A DNA stretch of 64,000 bases. It comes from Linanthus parryae. Taxonomy: Eukaryota > Streptophyta > Magnoliopsida > Ericales > Polemoniaceae. Positions 1 through 10,847 of the stretch are shown here, in pieces; position 1 is the stretch's first letter; the number at the start of each line of letters is the position of its first letter. Under the pieces are notes generated by a model that was not told the DNA's origin, searched no databases, and saw nothing but the letters and a program-made list of their open reading frames with translations. The position numbers and the translations under genes were made by a program. The stretch lies in NCBI GenBank assembly GCA_023055425.1, contig JALGPY010000006.1, positions 92,415,935 through 92,479,934 on the forward strand, read 5' to 3'.

Positions 1-13
1 TAGAAATCCGTCG

Positions 14-199
14 TCAGTCGCTCTTTGAAGACGAATTCAACGCAGCGCCGCCGAGAACAAGCGAACGACGGTCCGAGACTCCGAGGAAGCAGAACGAGGG
101 ACGACGCTCTGAGAGGAAGAAGGAAACCCGAGGAAGGAGGAGGGAGAAGCGTAACAGACTCTTGGTAGAATAGAAGAACATGGACTTTTTACGGAGCAA
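14..199 (-). other. Possible first exon edge of a minus-strand gene (uncertain)
   Basis: The first 200 bases are richer in G and C than the AT-rich DNA that follows, and on the minus strand they stay open from an ATG near 199 to the window edge. The peptide starts with a hydrophobic, serine- and arginine-rich stretch that could be an organelle targeting peptide. No domain is recognisable. It may be the first exon or 5' UTR of a gene lying mostly outside the window, or a chance frame. Nothing else supports it. Confidence 0.2.
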
Positions 200-755
200 T
201 TTTAGGAGTACTGGGTTTGTTACTTTTTTTTAACACACGGTCTGTTACTTTGTTAATGGGTTTTTTTCCTTTGTTTTTCTTTTTGCAAACATGGGTGGGA
301 TTTCAAAGTCTTTTTTAGAACTAATTTCAAAGTCGGACTGTATTTCAAACAAAAAAGTCAGACTTTCGAAAAATTAAAAATATTTTCTCATATTTATATT
401 AATTATTTTATTTTGAGATTATAAAAAATCTTTTCTAGTATGGAGAAATATCGTTTACCACATAAAAATTTAAATCAAAAACTGAAATTATAGTAACACT
501 CATATCTTTAAAGATAAGATATGATTTTTTTGAGGTTTTTTTTTGACGAAAATTTTGAATTGTAACCAAAATAAAATTGAACTCATAATGGTAAAGATAA
601 GTTCTCTTTGAGATATTTTAGCAACGAATCAAAAACATATTAAGTGTTGGTACTATGAGATAATACATAGCCTACAAAATAAACAACATTATTAATTTTT
701 GATGTTCAGTTCCATACTGTCCGTTGGACTTCTTTTACCTAAAAAAATGCAAATT

Positions 756-791
<36 letters not shown>

Positions 792-905
792 GAAATAGAA
801 TCAGAAGAAGTTACTAGCATATTTTAAAAATAATGATGAGATATTAACATTATTATGAGACCGAAAATAACTTATTTTTTAGTATAAATTGTTTTCTTTT
901 GAGCA
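200..905. other. AT-rich intergenic DNA with a CT microsatellite
   Basis: No gene is visible. The only structure is a (CT)n tract at about 757-787. Poly-T and poly-A runs are frequent. Confidence 0.6.
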
Positions 906-3404
906 TTGTTCCATCACTCAATTTTATCATATTTTCTTCTTTCTATACATTACATCAACATGATATTCCAAAAAAGAAAACGTGTTGAAGTGTATCAACT
1001 GAGTGACGAAGAAGATGTGATGATGTACGAGTATGAAGACCATGTTGTCAGCGATGATGACAATGTTGCAAAAATTGAAATCAATGAAAGAGCTAGTACT
1101 CAGCAAACCCATGCCGCCAACGAAAAAAGAATGATCGTAAATCCAAGCCGCTGCTCAACGAAGTTCTTATACTAGGCGATCCAAATGTAAAAAATTCAGG
1201 AGGCACCAAAAGGTGGGCATGTAAGCACTGTAAGGGTTCTTTTTCTAGTTCTTATACTAGAATTCTTTATCATTTTTTTGGTGCACCTCCTGGTAAAAAA
1301 ACTGGTATTAAAAGGTGTCCCACTATGCTAAAAAATAATGGAGAACTACAGAAAGTTCGTAATAGGGTACAAAGTGCAGAGAGAGAAGGAGTTTCTTCTA
1401 CCCTAAAAAATTCTGAACTCACACGTCCAAATGTTTTGAGTCAAAAGAAACCTTTGGAGGAGTCTTTTGCTACGATGGATAGGCATGCTGTTGATGAAGT
1501 TGTTTTCAAAGCATTGTGTGCATGCGGAATTCCATTTAATGTTCTCCGCAATCCTGAATTTTGTCATATGCTGAAAGTAGTAAACAATGCACCAAAAGGT
1601 TATAAACCACCATCTTTTGAAAAAGCACGTACCACTCTTTTAGATGGGGTGAAAACAACTGTGGAGAAACAGTTGCTTCTAGTGAAGGAAACTTGGTATA
1701 CAAATGGAGTATTCATTATTTCAGATGAATGGTCTAATGTAAAAAAAATCCACTCATTAATATTTTGGGTGCAAATAGTAGTGGTGCTGTGTTTCTTCAT
1801 GTTGTGGATTGTGCAGGGGTCGAAAAAACAGGGGAATATATAGCGAAATTATTGATATAAGCGATTGATGATGTGGGCCCTCAAAATGTGGTTCAGGTGG
1901 TTACTGACAATGCATCAAATTGTAAAGCTGATGGAAGAATCGTACAAGAGGCACATCCCCATATTTTTTGGTCTCCATGTGTTGTTCATACACTTAACGT
2001 TATCTTTAAGGATATGGCTCGTGAATTTGATTGGTTTAGAGATGCTTATTTGAAGGGGAAGCAGATTGTGAATTTTTTCTAAATCACAATCATGCATTGA
2101 CAGTTTTAAGGAAAAACTCGAAATTGGAACTACTGAAAGTTGCTAAAACTCGTTTTGCTTCTCATTATATAATGTTGAAGCGACTTGTTGATGTGAAAGA
2201 GGCCTTAGTTAATAAAGTGGTTTTGCAATCATGGAAAGATTTGTTGAAAAGTGTGGACCATAAATCAAGAGAAAATGGTGTTGTCATAGCGGACCATATA
2301 ATGAGTGATTCTTTTTGGGAAGAAGTTTGTGCTATTTTGGAGATTGTGAAACCCATATATAAGTTAATTCGCTTTTGTGACAAAGATGGTCCTATAATGA
2401 GCCAAATTTATGTGGGGATGGATGATATGCTTGGAGAGATCAGGGATGTCATGAAAAATGATAAATATACCGATTCATACGCTTCAATTGAAGCCACCAT
2501 TCTTTCTCGGTGGGAAAAGATGAATGTTCCTATTCATTGACTTGGGTTTGCTTTATCTCCACGCTATTATGATTCTACTTAAGAAAGTCTTCCTGCACCG
2601 GGAGGGACCGTTAGAAGAAGACCTAATGAGGAAAAAGAAGTGATGCTTGAGGTCATAAAAGCTTTTGGCACACTTGCATTTGATGATCCAAATGACGCAA
2701 CATTGTTGCGCAAACAATTGGGAGCTTTTCATATGCGCAAGGGACTATTTTCTCTCCCAGCTGCACTTGCTGATGCAACCACTATGAATGCTATTGAATG
2801 GTGGGGAACCTATGGATCAGAAACTCCTGAACTTTCAGAAGTTGCACGAATTTTTTTAGCTCAACCAATAACTACTTCATCAGCAGAGAGAAATTGGAGC
2901 ACATACTCATACATTCACAATGTCAAGAGAAACAGGTACTTATAAATTTATACTTTTAAATAACTATCTAGATACATTGATTATTTTTAGTTAATGAATT
3001 AGATAAAAAAACTAATTTTACTCGAGTACTATTTTGCAGATTAAATTTAGCTCGAGCAGACAAGTTGGTTTTCATTCACTCAAATCTTCAATTGTTATCA
3101 CGATTTGGAGAAGAATATGATGAAGGGCCATACAAAAGATACGATGTTGATCCCGAGAGCACTCTCATTGATGATTCTCATGTAAGATTGGAAGAACTGG
3201 GGTGGAAGTCTTTACAAGACGACGGAGAGGATCCCGAGAAAGTGGAAAAAGACGTGACAACCCAAGATCACAATGTTTCTCCTTCATCACATCATGCAAA
3301 TTAATCTAATCCAGCAGTGCCTCGTGCGAGAACTCAACAATCTCAAATATCAACTTTCATGAAACGAAGTGGTGGCCTTGATAAAGGCAAGGGGGTAGCA
3401 TAAG
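906..3404 (+). pseudogene. hAT-family transposase, broken (BED finger, DUF659, hAT dimerisation domain)
   Basis: Remnant of a hAT DNA-transposon transposase, a nuclear enzyme that cuts and pastes its own element. An acidic N-terminal stretch (906-1175) is followed by a frame change and then a BED-type zinc finger (about 1202-1325: tryptophan, CX2C, a following histidine). The DUF659-like region is at 1325-1843, the RNase H-like core with VVTDNASNC at about 1873-2082 and 2097-2540, and the C-terminal dimerisation domain, with SSAERNWS, at 2640-2945 and after 3040. A likely intron runs from GT at 2936 to AG at 3039 and joins the reading frame cleanly. The gene is dead: frames change near 1173, 1843 and 2082, with stops at 1841, 2538 and about 2579. 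I could not define terminal inverted repeats or a target duplication, so the borders are the coding limits only. Confidence 0.85.
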
Positions 3405-3666
3405 TTTAGTAGATTTTTAATTTTTTGTTTGCTAGCCGACATTAAAGAGTTTTATTTTCCTTCATTTTGTATTTTAATTTGTTCTTAATAATGAGACTAC
3501 TAGTTGTAATGGGTCAAGCCAGATGTCCCCCCATTTTTCTTTTCTTGATTTAATAATAAGCGGGGTTTATGCCGCCCTACCACGACGGTAGGTTCATTTT
3601 AAAAATAATACACTAAAAATATTCTTAATATTTATTAAATTGTAGTTAGAGAACTACTAACAATAA

Positions 3667-3667
3667 A

Positions 3668-3720
<53 letters not shown>

Positions 3721-3735
3721 GTATATATACACATG
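3667..3735. repeat. AT/GT microsatellite, left half
   Basis: A run of TA dinucleotides with occasional C and G ends in ACATG immediately before the LTR at 3736. GT and AT repeats resume directly after 14572, so one microsatellite was split by the insertion. Confidence 0.85.
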
Positions 3736-5267
3736 TGTTGAATCAAGATCCCTGAATGTGTTTTGGTTGGTAATTGTTTTGAGTGATGAAAGACAAAAGA
3801 CAAAGAAAAAAGACAAAGACAGAAGACTAAGACATAAGCAGCAAAGCATCTCAGTTATCTCAAGGCTCTGAGATATAGACTGAACTTCAAAGCCTTGAGT
3901 TATTCTATTCTGCTATATGTTCTAACAATTCTGTGTTGCAGATTGGATATATGATTATACAAATCTGTGGTTTACTGGATATACTTTTGGATTACACTAT
4001 TTATATATCTAACATAATTGCAGATGATCAGAACAGGAAGAATCAAAGTTATCTGGGTTTAACTTTGAAATTGTGTGAAGCAGGTTCAGAGCTCCAAGGC
4101 CTTGAGATGTGCCTTGAGCTGCTGACAGTTTTTACAGAACTTAGTTGATTCTTTCTTGCAGGTTGTGATTCTTAGTATTGTGATTATTTACTCACTTCTA
4201 AGTGTCTTAAACTTGTTTTTCATGATTCATATGTTTTAGAAGATATACAGGTTATTGTTCTAAGTCAGTTAAACAGTTTTATCATAAACTGTATAACCAA
4301 ACAGTCATAGCACTGTTATCTTTCTGGATTTTGTTGTTGCTGTGTTTCAATGCTGTTGCAGGGTTGTTAAACGTGCAGGAAAAATCTCAACAAACTCCAA
4401 CAGATATCCACTTGAAGCTGTTTGAATTTCAGTTGAATACAGAAAGAGGATTTATAGGAACTGAGATCCTAAAATCTCTCAATCAGTTGCAGCTGTGGAT
4501 AAGAGACTGGTTTGAATTTTAAAGCAGAGAGAGGCTTGCAGAATACTCAGAGAGGTGTGAAAAAATCGTGGGAGATCATTTATTTAAACACACAATCATT
4601 CAAGCTTCATTCCAGATTCCTGAAGATCAAATCAATCCAGTTTTCCAGAAGAACACATCCAGGCTTCAACAGCTTATCTTCATACTGTGTTCTTCACTTG
4701 TACTTCTATCTGTGTATCTCTAGATTATCTTAAACCTCACCTAACCTAGTGGTTGGTTGCTCAAGTGAACAACAAGAGGTTCTTGTTAGCTCAACAGTTA
4801 GTAGATGTAACTAGATAGGTTTGGAACCACAAGCTGTATAGGTGTAAGGGAAATCACTTAGGCTTGAAGATCTAGGGCTGTTTCTGTGTGAGTAATTAGA
4901 AGTGTTTGCCCAATCCTGGTGGGATTAGATCCCTCAGGTAGAGATTAGGTCCATTGGGACTGAACTCTGTAAATTGCTTTGTGTTCTTTACTTTACAGTT
5001 TGATTATTATCTGCTGCACACAACTCAAATCAAACTAGGGTTCAAAAGCTTTTTAGAATTGTTCACAGTTCAAGGCCTTGAAGCTTACTATTTTGCCTTT
5101 GTAAGTTTCAGACAGTTTACTAAAATCTCAAGGCCTTGAGATTTGAGTTTCACACAAAGTCTTTCTGTTAAACTTTAAGTTTTGAAAAAAGTTTTCATAC
5201 TCTATTCAACCCCCCCCCCCTTGTAGAGTATTTAGGTCTTGTATTTAGTCTACATTACACACTTTCA
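3736..5267 (+). repeat. 5' LTR of the Sirevirus-like element
   Basis: It starts TGTTG and ends TTTCA. A C-run of about 11 bases lies near the 3' end (from 5211). It contains copies of the CAAGGCCTTG palindrome family at 3859, 3887, 4095, 5069 and 5123. A TATTTAAA element near 4580 is a plausible core promoter. Confidence 0.92.
5123..5144. repeat. 22-bp perfect palindrome in the 5' LTR
   Basis: A perfect self-complementary 22-mer centred on GGCC at 5133/5134, with core CTCAAGGCCTTGAG. The matching site in the 3' LTR (14429-14450) has one base changed. Confidence 0.9.
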
Positions 5268-5269
5268 AT

Positions 5270-5281
5270 TGGTATCAGAGC
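5270..5281 (+). promoter_or_regulatory. Primer binding site, initiator tRNA-Met type
   Basis: TGGTATCAGAGC lies two bases after the 5' LTR. It is the usual plant copia primer site, complementary to the 3' end of initiator tRNA-Met, where minus-strand cDNA synthesis starts. Confidence 0.9.
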
Positions 5282-5312
5282 TTGTGTCACTGTTTTTAGA
5301 TCTAACAATCTG

Positions 5313-7193
5313 GTGACTATGAGTAATGTTGGAGATGGTGGATTCTCACAAGGAAGGGCAGCCAACAGACCTCCATTGTTCTGTGGTGACAACTTCATGC
5401 ACTGGAAGGCATTGATGAAGATGTTCATCATAGATCAAGACATGGAACTATGGTCAATAGTTCAGAATGGTCCTCATGAGTACTACACTACAATTGATGG
5501 AGTCAGAAGTATCAAGTCTGAGGAAAATCTTTCAGTCACTGAACTGGAAAAGGTATCAAAAAATTACAAGGCTATGAATCTGTTATACTGTGCTTTAAAT
5601 GCAGATGAGTTCAACAGAGTGTCAAACTGCAAGAGTGCCAAAGAAGTATGAGATAAACTAGTGGTGACATATGAAGGAACCAACCAGGTTAAGCAGACAA
5701 AAATCAACATAATTCTGAGGCAATATGAGTTGTTCAAAATGAATTTAGATGAGACCATCAAGGAGATGTTCAAAAGATTCACTTATGTGGTGAACAATCT
5801 GGAGTCATTGGGAAAGAAGTTCTCAAATGAAGAGAAGGTCAGAAAAATTCTAAGAAGCTTGCCAAAAGCCAAGTGGGAGCCAAAGACAACAGCCATTGAG
5901 GAAGCTCAGGACTTGAGTCTTCTTCAGCTAGATGATCTACAAGGAAAGCTGCTCACTCATGAAATGTCTATGAAGGATGTGGAAGGTGATTTGAGTGAAA
6001 ATATCAGGAACCTAGCACTTAAGGCAAAAGACAGTGAAAAGTCTCAAAGCCTTGAGACTGAGGATGAGCCTGATGATGAAGAGGCTTTAGCATTGATCTC
6101 CAAGGCCTTGGCCAGGATTCTCAAAAAGAAAAGAAACTCTGGTAACAGGGATTACATCAGAGAGAGATCAAGACCCTCAGGCAGCAAGGATTACAAAGGT
6201 AAATCTTCATCACAGTCACATAAAACTAAAGTAATGAATTGTTTTGAGTGTGGTGATGCAGATCATTTAGTAAGAGATTGTCCACAAAAGAAGAAGAACA
6301 GGAACTTTCAGAAGAAAGATAGTGACAACAGAGGGAAGAAAGCCATGATGGCTTCTTGGAGTGATTCTGATTCATCAAGTGACTCAGACACAGAAGAAGA
6401 GCAAGCAAACCTATGCTTCATGGCAAAGCATGATGATGAAAGTTCATCAGACAGACACATTGAAGACATGGTAAAGAATTTACTTGCTAGTCCTTCTGAT
6501 GTACTTCCTGAAATTCTCAAAAGTATGTTTCTGAATGAGGAAAGTTATAGAAATGAGATTTCTGCTTTAAAGATTAAGATTCATGAGCAGGTAAAAGAAA
6601 ACCTGGACCTAGTGTTTTCAAACAAAACTGTTGAAGTTTCTAAGACAAAGCTGGAAAAAGACTTCAAGGCCTTGGACAGTAGGTTCAAAGTCTTGAAGGC
6701 ACAGATAAAAGAGGTTGTTGATCAAAATACTCTTTTAATTGAAAGATATGCTGATCTAAAGACTCATTCTGAGAATTTAGAACAACAGATCTGCACTTTG
6801 ACTGAGAAACTTCAAGAGTCCAAGAAGGTCCTAGCTAGGTTTACAGGCTCAGAACATAATATGAATCTCATTCTTGGAGGAAGTCTGAAATCAATGCATA
6901 AAAGTGGGATTGGATATAATCCAAATTTATCAAAGAAAGGCCAAACTAATTTTGTCAAATCTGGTAGCAGACATTCTCCAAAATGTTATTACTGTGGAAA
7001 AATTGGTCATGTCAGATTAACTTGTCCCTTCAGAAGATCAGAACCTCATATTATGAGGAATACTTATCCTTATCATCTTAAGGGACAGGTTAGGCAGATT
7101 TGGGTTCCAAAAGGAATTAGGCCACCAAATATGGCTGATTCTGAGTATGACTCAAAGTTCTGCACTTGGTCTAACAGCCTTTTGAGGCAATGA
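5313..7193 (+). pseudogene. gag: gag polyprotein of the Sirevirus-like element (one nonsense codon)
   Basis: Capsid/nucleocapsid protein that packages element RNA into cytoplasmic particles. From the ATG at 5319 the frame runs through a UBN2-type capsid region, a TGA at 5649 where this family usually has tryptophan, and on to 7193 in the same frame. Two CX2CX4HX4C zinc knuckles are visible, at about 6241-6282 (CFECGDADHLVRDC) and 6985-7026 (CYYCGKIGHVRLTC). Between them lie a Ser/Asp-rich acidic stretch (about 6357-6450) and a long predicted coiled coil (about 6530-6840). Two widely spaced knuckles with an acidic linker fit Sirevirus gag. Copies of the CAAGGCCTTG motif sit inside the coding sequence at 6041, 6100 and 6665. 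The single nonsense codon, and the stop before pol, make this a pseudogene unless read through. Confidence 0.88.
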
Positions 7194-7194
7194 T

Positions 7195-10100
7195 TTGTTT
7201 TTGCAGGATGTCACCAAGGCCTTGAAAGATCAGAAATGGATTTTAGATAGTGGATGTTCCAGACATATGAGTGGAAAGAAGTCTCTCTTTACTGAACTTA
7301 CAGAAAAATATGGAGGAACAATCACACTTGGTGACAAAGCAAAATGCAATATCATTGGTATAGGTAGTATTGGTAATGGTTCTACAAATTCTATATCTGA
7401 TGTTTATCTGGTAGATGGACTTAAGTATAATTTGCTTAGTATCTCTCAGTTATGTGATAAAGGTTATAAAGCTATATTTGACAAGGAGAAATGTGTGGTG
7501 CAAGATGAGAAATCTGGTGATTGCATACTCACTGCTCCTAGATCATATAATCTATATGCTATGAATACTAACAGTGTTGCAGGTGACAAGCTAAAATGCC
7601 TCAAGGCCTTGAAGGAAGATTCAAAGCTTCGGCACAGAAAGCTTGGGCATATTATTATACATACTTTGAATAAGCTCATCACAAAAGACTTGGTAAGAGG
7701 TTTACCATCACAGAAATTTTCAGATGATGAGGTTTGCAAGGCATGTGTACAAGGTAAACAGACCAGAAGCTCATTTAAGCCAAAGAACTTTATAAGTACT
7801 TCTAGACCCTTAGAATTGCTTCATATGGACTTGTGTGGTCCTATGAGAGTTCATACTCCAAAAGGTAAGAGGTATATGCTTGTTATAATTGATGATTATT
7901 CTAGATTTACTTGGGTGATGTTTATTCGAGACAAAACTGAAGCTTTATCTGAGTTTTCTAGACTATGCAAAGAGCTTCAAACTTTGAAAAATTTACCTGT
8001 TGCATCCATTAGAAGTGATCATGGTAGGGAGTTTGATCAACTTGACTTTGATTTATTTTGTGCAAAGCATGGCATTTCACACAACTTTTCTGCACCTAGA
8101 ACTACACAGCAAAACGGAGTAGTTGAAAGGAAAAATAGGACACTTGAGGATATTTCCAGAACCATGCTTCTTGAAAGTAATTTGCCAAAGTTTTTATGGG
8201 CAGAAGCTGTTAACACTGCCAATTATGTGTTGAATAGATGCTTGATCAGACCTATTTTGAAAAAGACCCCCTATGAACTGCTTAAAGGGAGAAAGCCTAC
8301 TGTTTCTTATTTTAAACCCTTTGGTTGTATCTGTTTTGTGCATAATAACGGTAGAGATAATCTTGGTAAGTTTGATGCTATAAGTGATGAAGGTGTATTT
8401 CTTGGATATTCTCAAACTAGCAAAGCTTATAGAGTTTATAATAGAAAAACCAAGTTTGTGGAAGAGAGCATTCATGTAATTTTTGATGAAAGTACTAAGG
8501 ATTCTCTGATTGAAAGTTTTGCAGATCTAGATTTGAATAAGCATGAATCAGATCATAATGCTGTGAAAGAAGACAAAGGCAAAACTATTGTGCAGAATCA
8601 ATCAGCAGAATCTCAAGGCCTTGAACCTTCTGCTGAACCAAAATCTCAAAGCCTTGAGACAGAAGCTGAAACTTTCTATGATGCTCCCTCTATTGTTTCA
8701 AGAACTCAAAGCCTTGAAGGAGAATACTCCTGGGTACCAAGAAAGAAGTTTAAGTACCTTGCAGACCATCCAGCTGACAACATTATATCAGATCCATTAA
8801 CTGGAACCCAAACAAGAGGACAGTTAAAGAACTTGTGTGCTTTTAGTGCATTTGTATTTTTGATTGAGCCTAAGAATACCAAGGAAGCTCTAGAAGATGC
8901 AGAATGGATCATTGCAATGCAGAGTGAGCTGAATGAGTTTGAAAGGAACAAGGTTTGGAATCTGGTCCCCAGACCTAAAGAGAAATCAGTTATTGGAACC
9001 AGATGGGTATTCAGAAACAAGCTTGATGAGAATGGCAAAGTGGTAAGAAATAAAGCCAGACTGGTAGCTCAAGGGTATAATCAGGAAGAAGGTATAGATT
9101 ATGAGGATACTTTTGCTCCTGTTGCCAGGTTAGAAGCTATTAGAATACTTCTTGCATTTGCATCTCACAATCACATAAAGCTTTATCAAATGGATGTTAA
9201 ATGTGCTTTTCTGAATGGATATTTACAAGAAGATGTCTTTGTAGCACAACCTCCTGGTTTTGAAGATGAAAATTTTCCTGGTCATGTTTATAAACTGGAT
9301 AATGCTCTCTATGGTTTAAAACAAGCTCCAAGGACTTGGTATGACAGACTTTCAAAATTTCTACTTGAAAACAATTTCAGAAGAGGCTTAGTTGACAAAA
9401 CTCTTTTCATTAAACACCAACAAAGTGATCTGTTAGTAGTTCACATTTATGTAGATGATATATTATTTGGTACTACTAATGATGCTCTTTCAAAAGAGTT
9501 TTCTAGTCTGATGTGCAGGGAGTTTGAGATGAGCCTAATGGGGAATTGAATTTCTTTCTTGGACTTCATATATTACAAATGAAGAAATAAATTTTTGTGC
9601 ATCAAGGAAAATATACTAAGGACTTATTGAATAAGTACAATATGTCACAGTCCAAGGTTCTTAAGACCCCTATGAGTTCATCACTCTCTTTAGACAAAGA
9701 TTCAACTGGTAAGAGTGTGAATCAGAAGGAATACAGAGGTATGATTGGATCACTATTGTATATAACTGCTAGCAGACCTGATATTATGTTCAGTGTCTGT
9801 ATGTGTGCTAGATTTCAAGAAGATCCTAAGGAAAGTCATTTAACTGCAGTTAAGAGAATTTTTAGATATTTAAATGGAACCAGAGACTTAGGGCTTTGGT
9901 ATCCAAGAAGATCTAATTTTGTATTGAGTGGCTATTTAGATGCAGATTTTGCCGGATATAAAGTAGACATGAAAAGTACTTCTGGATGCTGTCAATTTCT
10001 TGGATCTTCATTGATCAGTTGGCATTCCAAAAAACAAAATTCTGTAGCATTATCAACTGCAGAAGCTGAATACATTGCAGCTGGTGCTTGCTGTTGACAA

Positions 10101-10400
10101 GTGTTATGGATTGCTCAGCAGCTTAGAGATCTTGGCTATAACTTCAGAAATGTGCCTATTCATTGTGACAACACAAGTGCTATTTCAATCTCTAAGAATC
10201 CAGTTCAGCACTCAAGGACAAAGCACATAGATGTGAGACATCATTTCCTTAGAGATCATGCAGAACAAGGTGATGTTGTTTTAAATTTTATCTCTACTTC
10301 AATGCAGATTGCTGATATTTCCACTAAACCTTTGCCAGATGATAGGTTTTCATCTCTATGGCTTGAATTGGGTATGTTAAACAAGGATGCATTGGTTTAG
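7195..10400 (+). pseudogene. pol: pol polyprotein: protease, integrase, reverse transcriptase, RNase H (broken)
   Basis: Copia-order pol. The protease motif WILDSGCSRHMSG lies at about 7237-7275. The integrase HHCC finger (HRKLGH ... CKAC) is at about 7630-7750, and the DDE core includes MDLCGP, SDHGREFD and NGVVERKNR (to about 8140). The RT runs from about 8950, with YVDDILFG near 9450. RNase H with CDNTSAI, TKHIDVRHHF and DISTKPL lies at 10160-10340. The frame is broken by loss of one base in a G-run near 9540, by TAA at 9586 and by TGA at 10095. Downstream text is still easy to read, so decay is recent. The linker between integrase and RT (8600-8720) contains three palindrome copies that give the repeated peptide SQ(G/S)LE. 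Pol starts two bases after the gag stop in a different frame. Confidence 0.9.
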
Positions 10401-10436
10401 GGGGAGTATTAGTACTTATTTGTGTTTATGTGCTGG

Positions 10437-10535
10437 AATCTCAAAGCCTTGAGATTATACTTTCTGAAGCCTTGAAAGTATAACTCAAAGCTTTGAAATT
10501 TCACAAACTGCAGAAAATCTCAAGGCCTTGAGATT
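10437..10535. repeat. Palindrome cluster after pol
   Basis: Four members of the motif family within 100 bp of non-coding DNA: a 20-mer with one centre mismatch (10437-10456), a degenerate copy (about 10464-10478), the perfect 12-mer TCAAAGCTTTGA (10485-10496) and a perfect 20-bp palindrome (10516-10535). Confidence 0.88.
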
Positions 10536-10847
10536 GTCTTCCAGGTCTTGATAATATCTGTATTTAAAAAAAAAAATGGATCATCAAATATTATATCTTA
10601 TCTATTTAGATAATCGTATAAAATTTGAATTACTCAGAGAATTTTCTAAAATATCCCAAAAAGATTTTTCAAGATCCTATTTTGCATGTTGATATTTCAG
10701 AGTCCTTTTATGACTCATCCTTTTCAACCTACTTAAGCTGAAAGTCAGGGCTTTTTCTTCTCATTCTCTTTCAATTTTCTGCGACTCTACTCTCTCTCTC
10801 TCAATTCCTCTCAATCACATTCTCTTCTCAAAACCCTAAACCCTAAA

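Noticed and set aside
3646..3849. Minus-strand frame with Tyr-Ile repeats
   Set aside because: It is a translation of the AT microsatellite.
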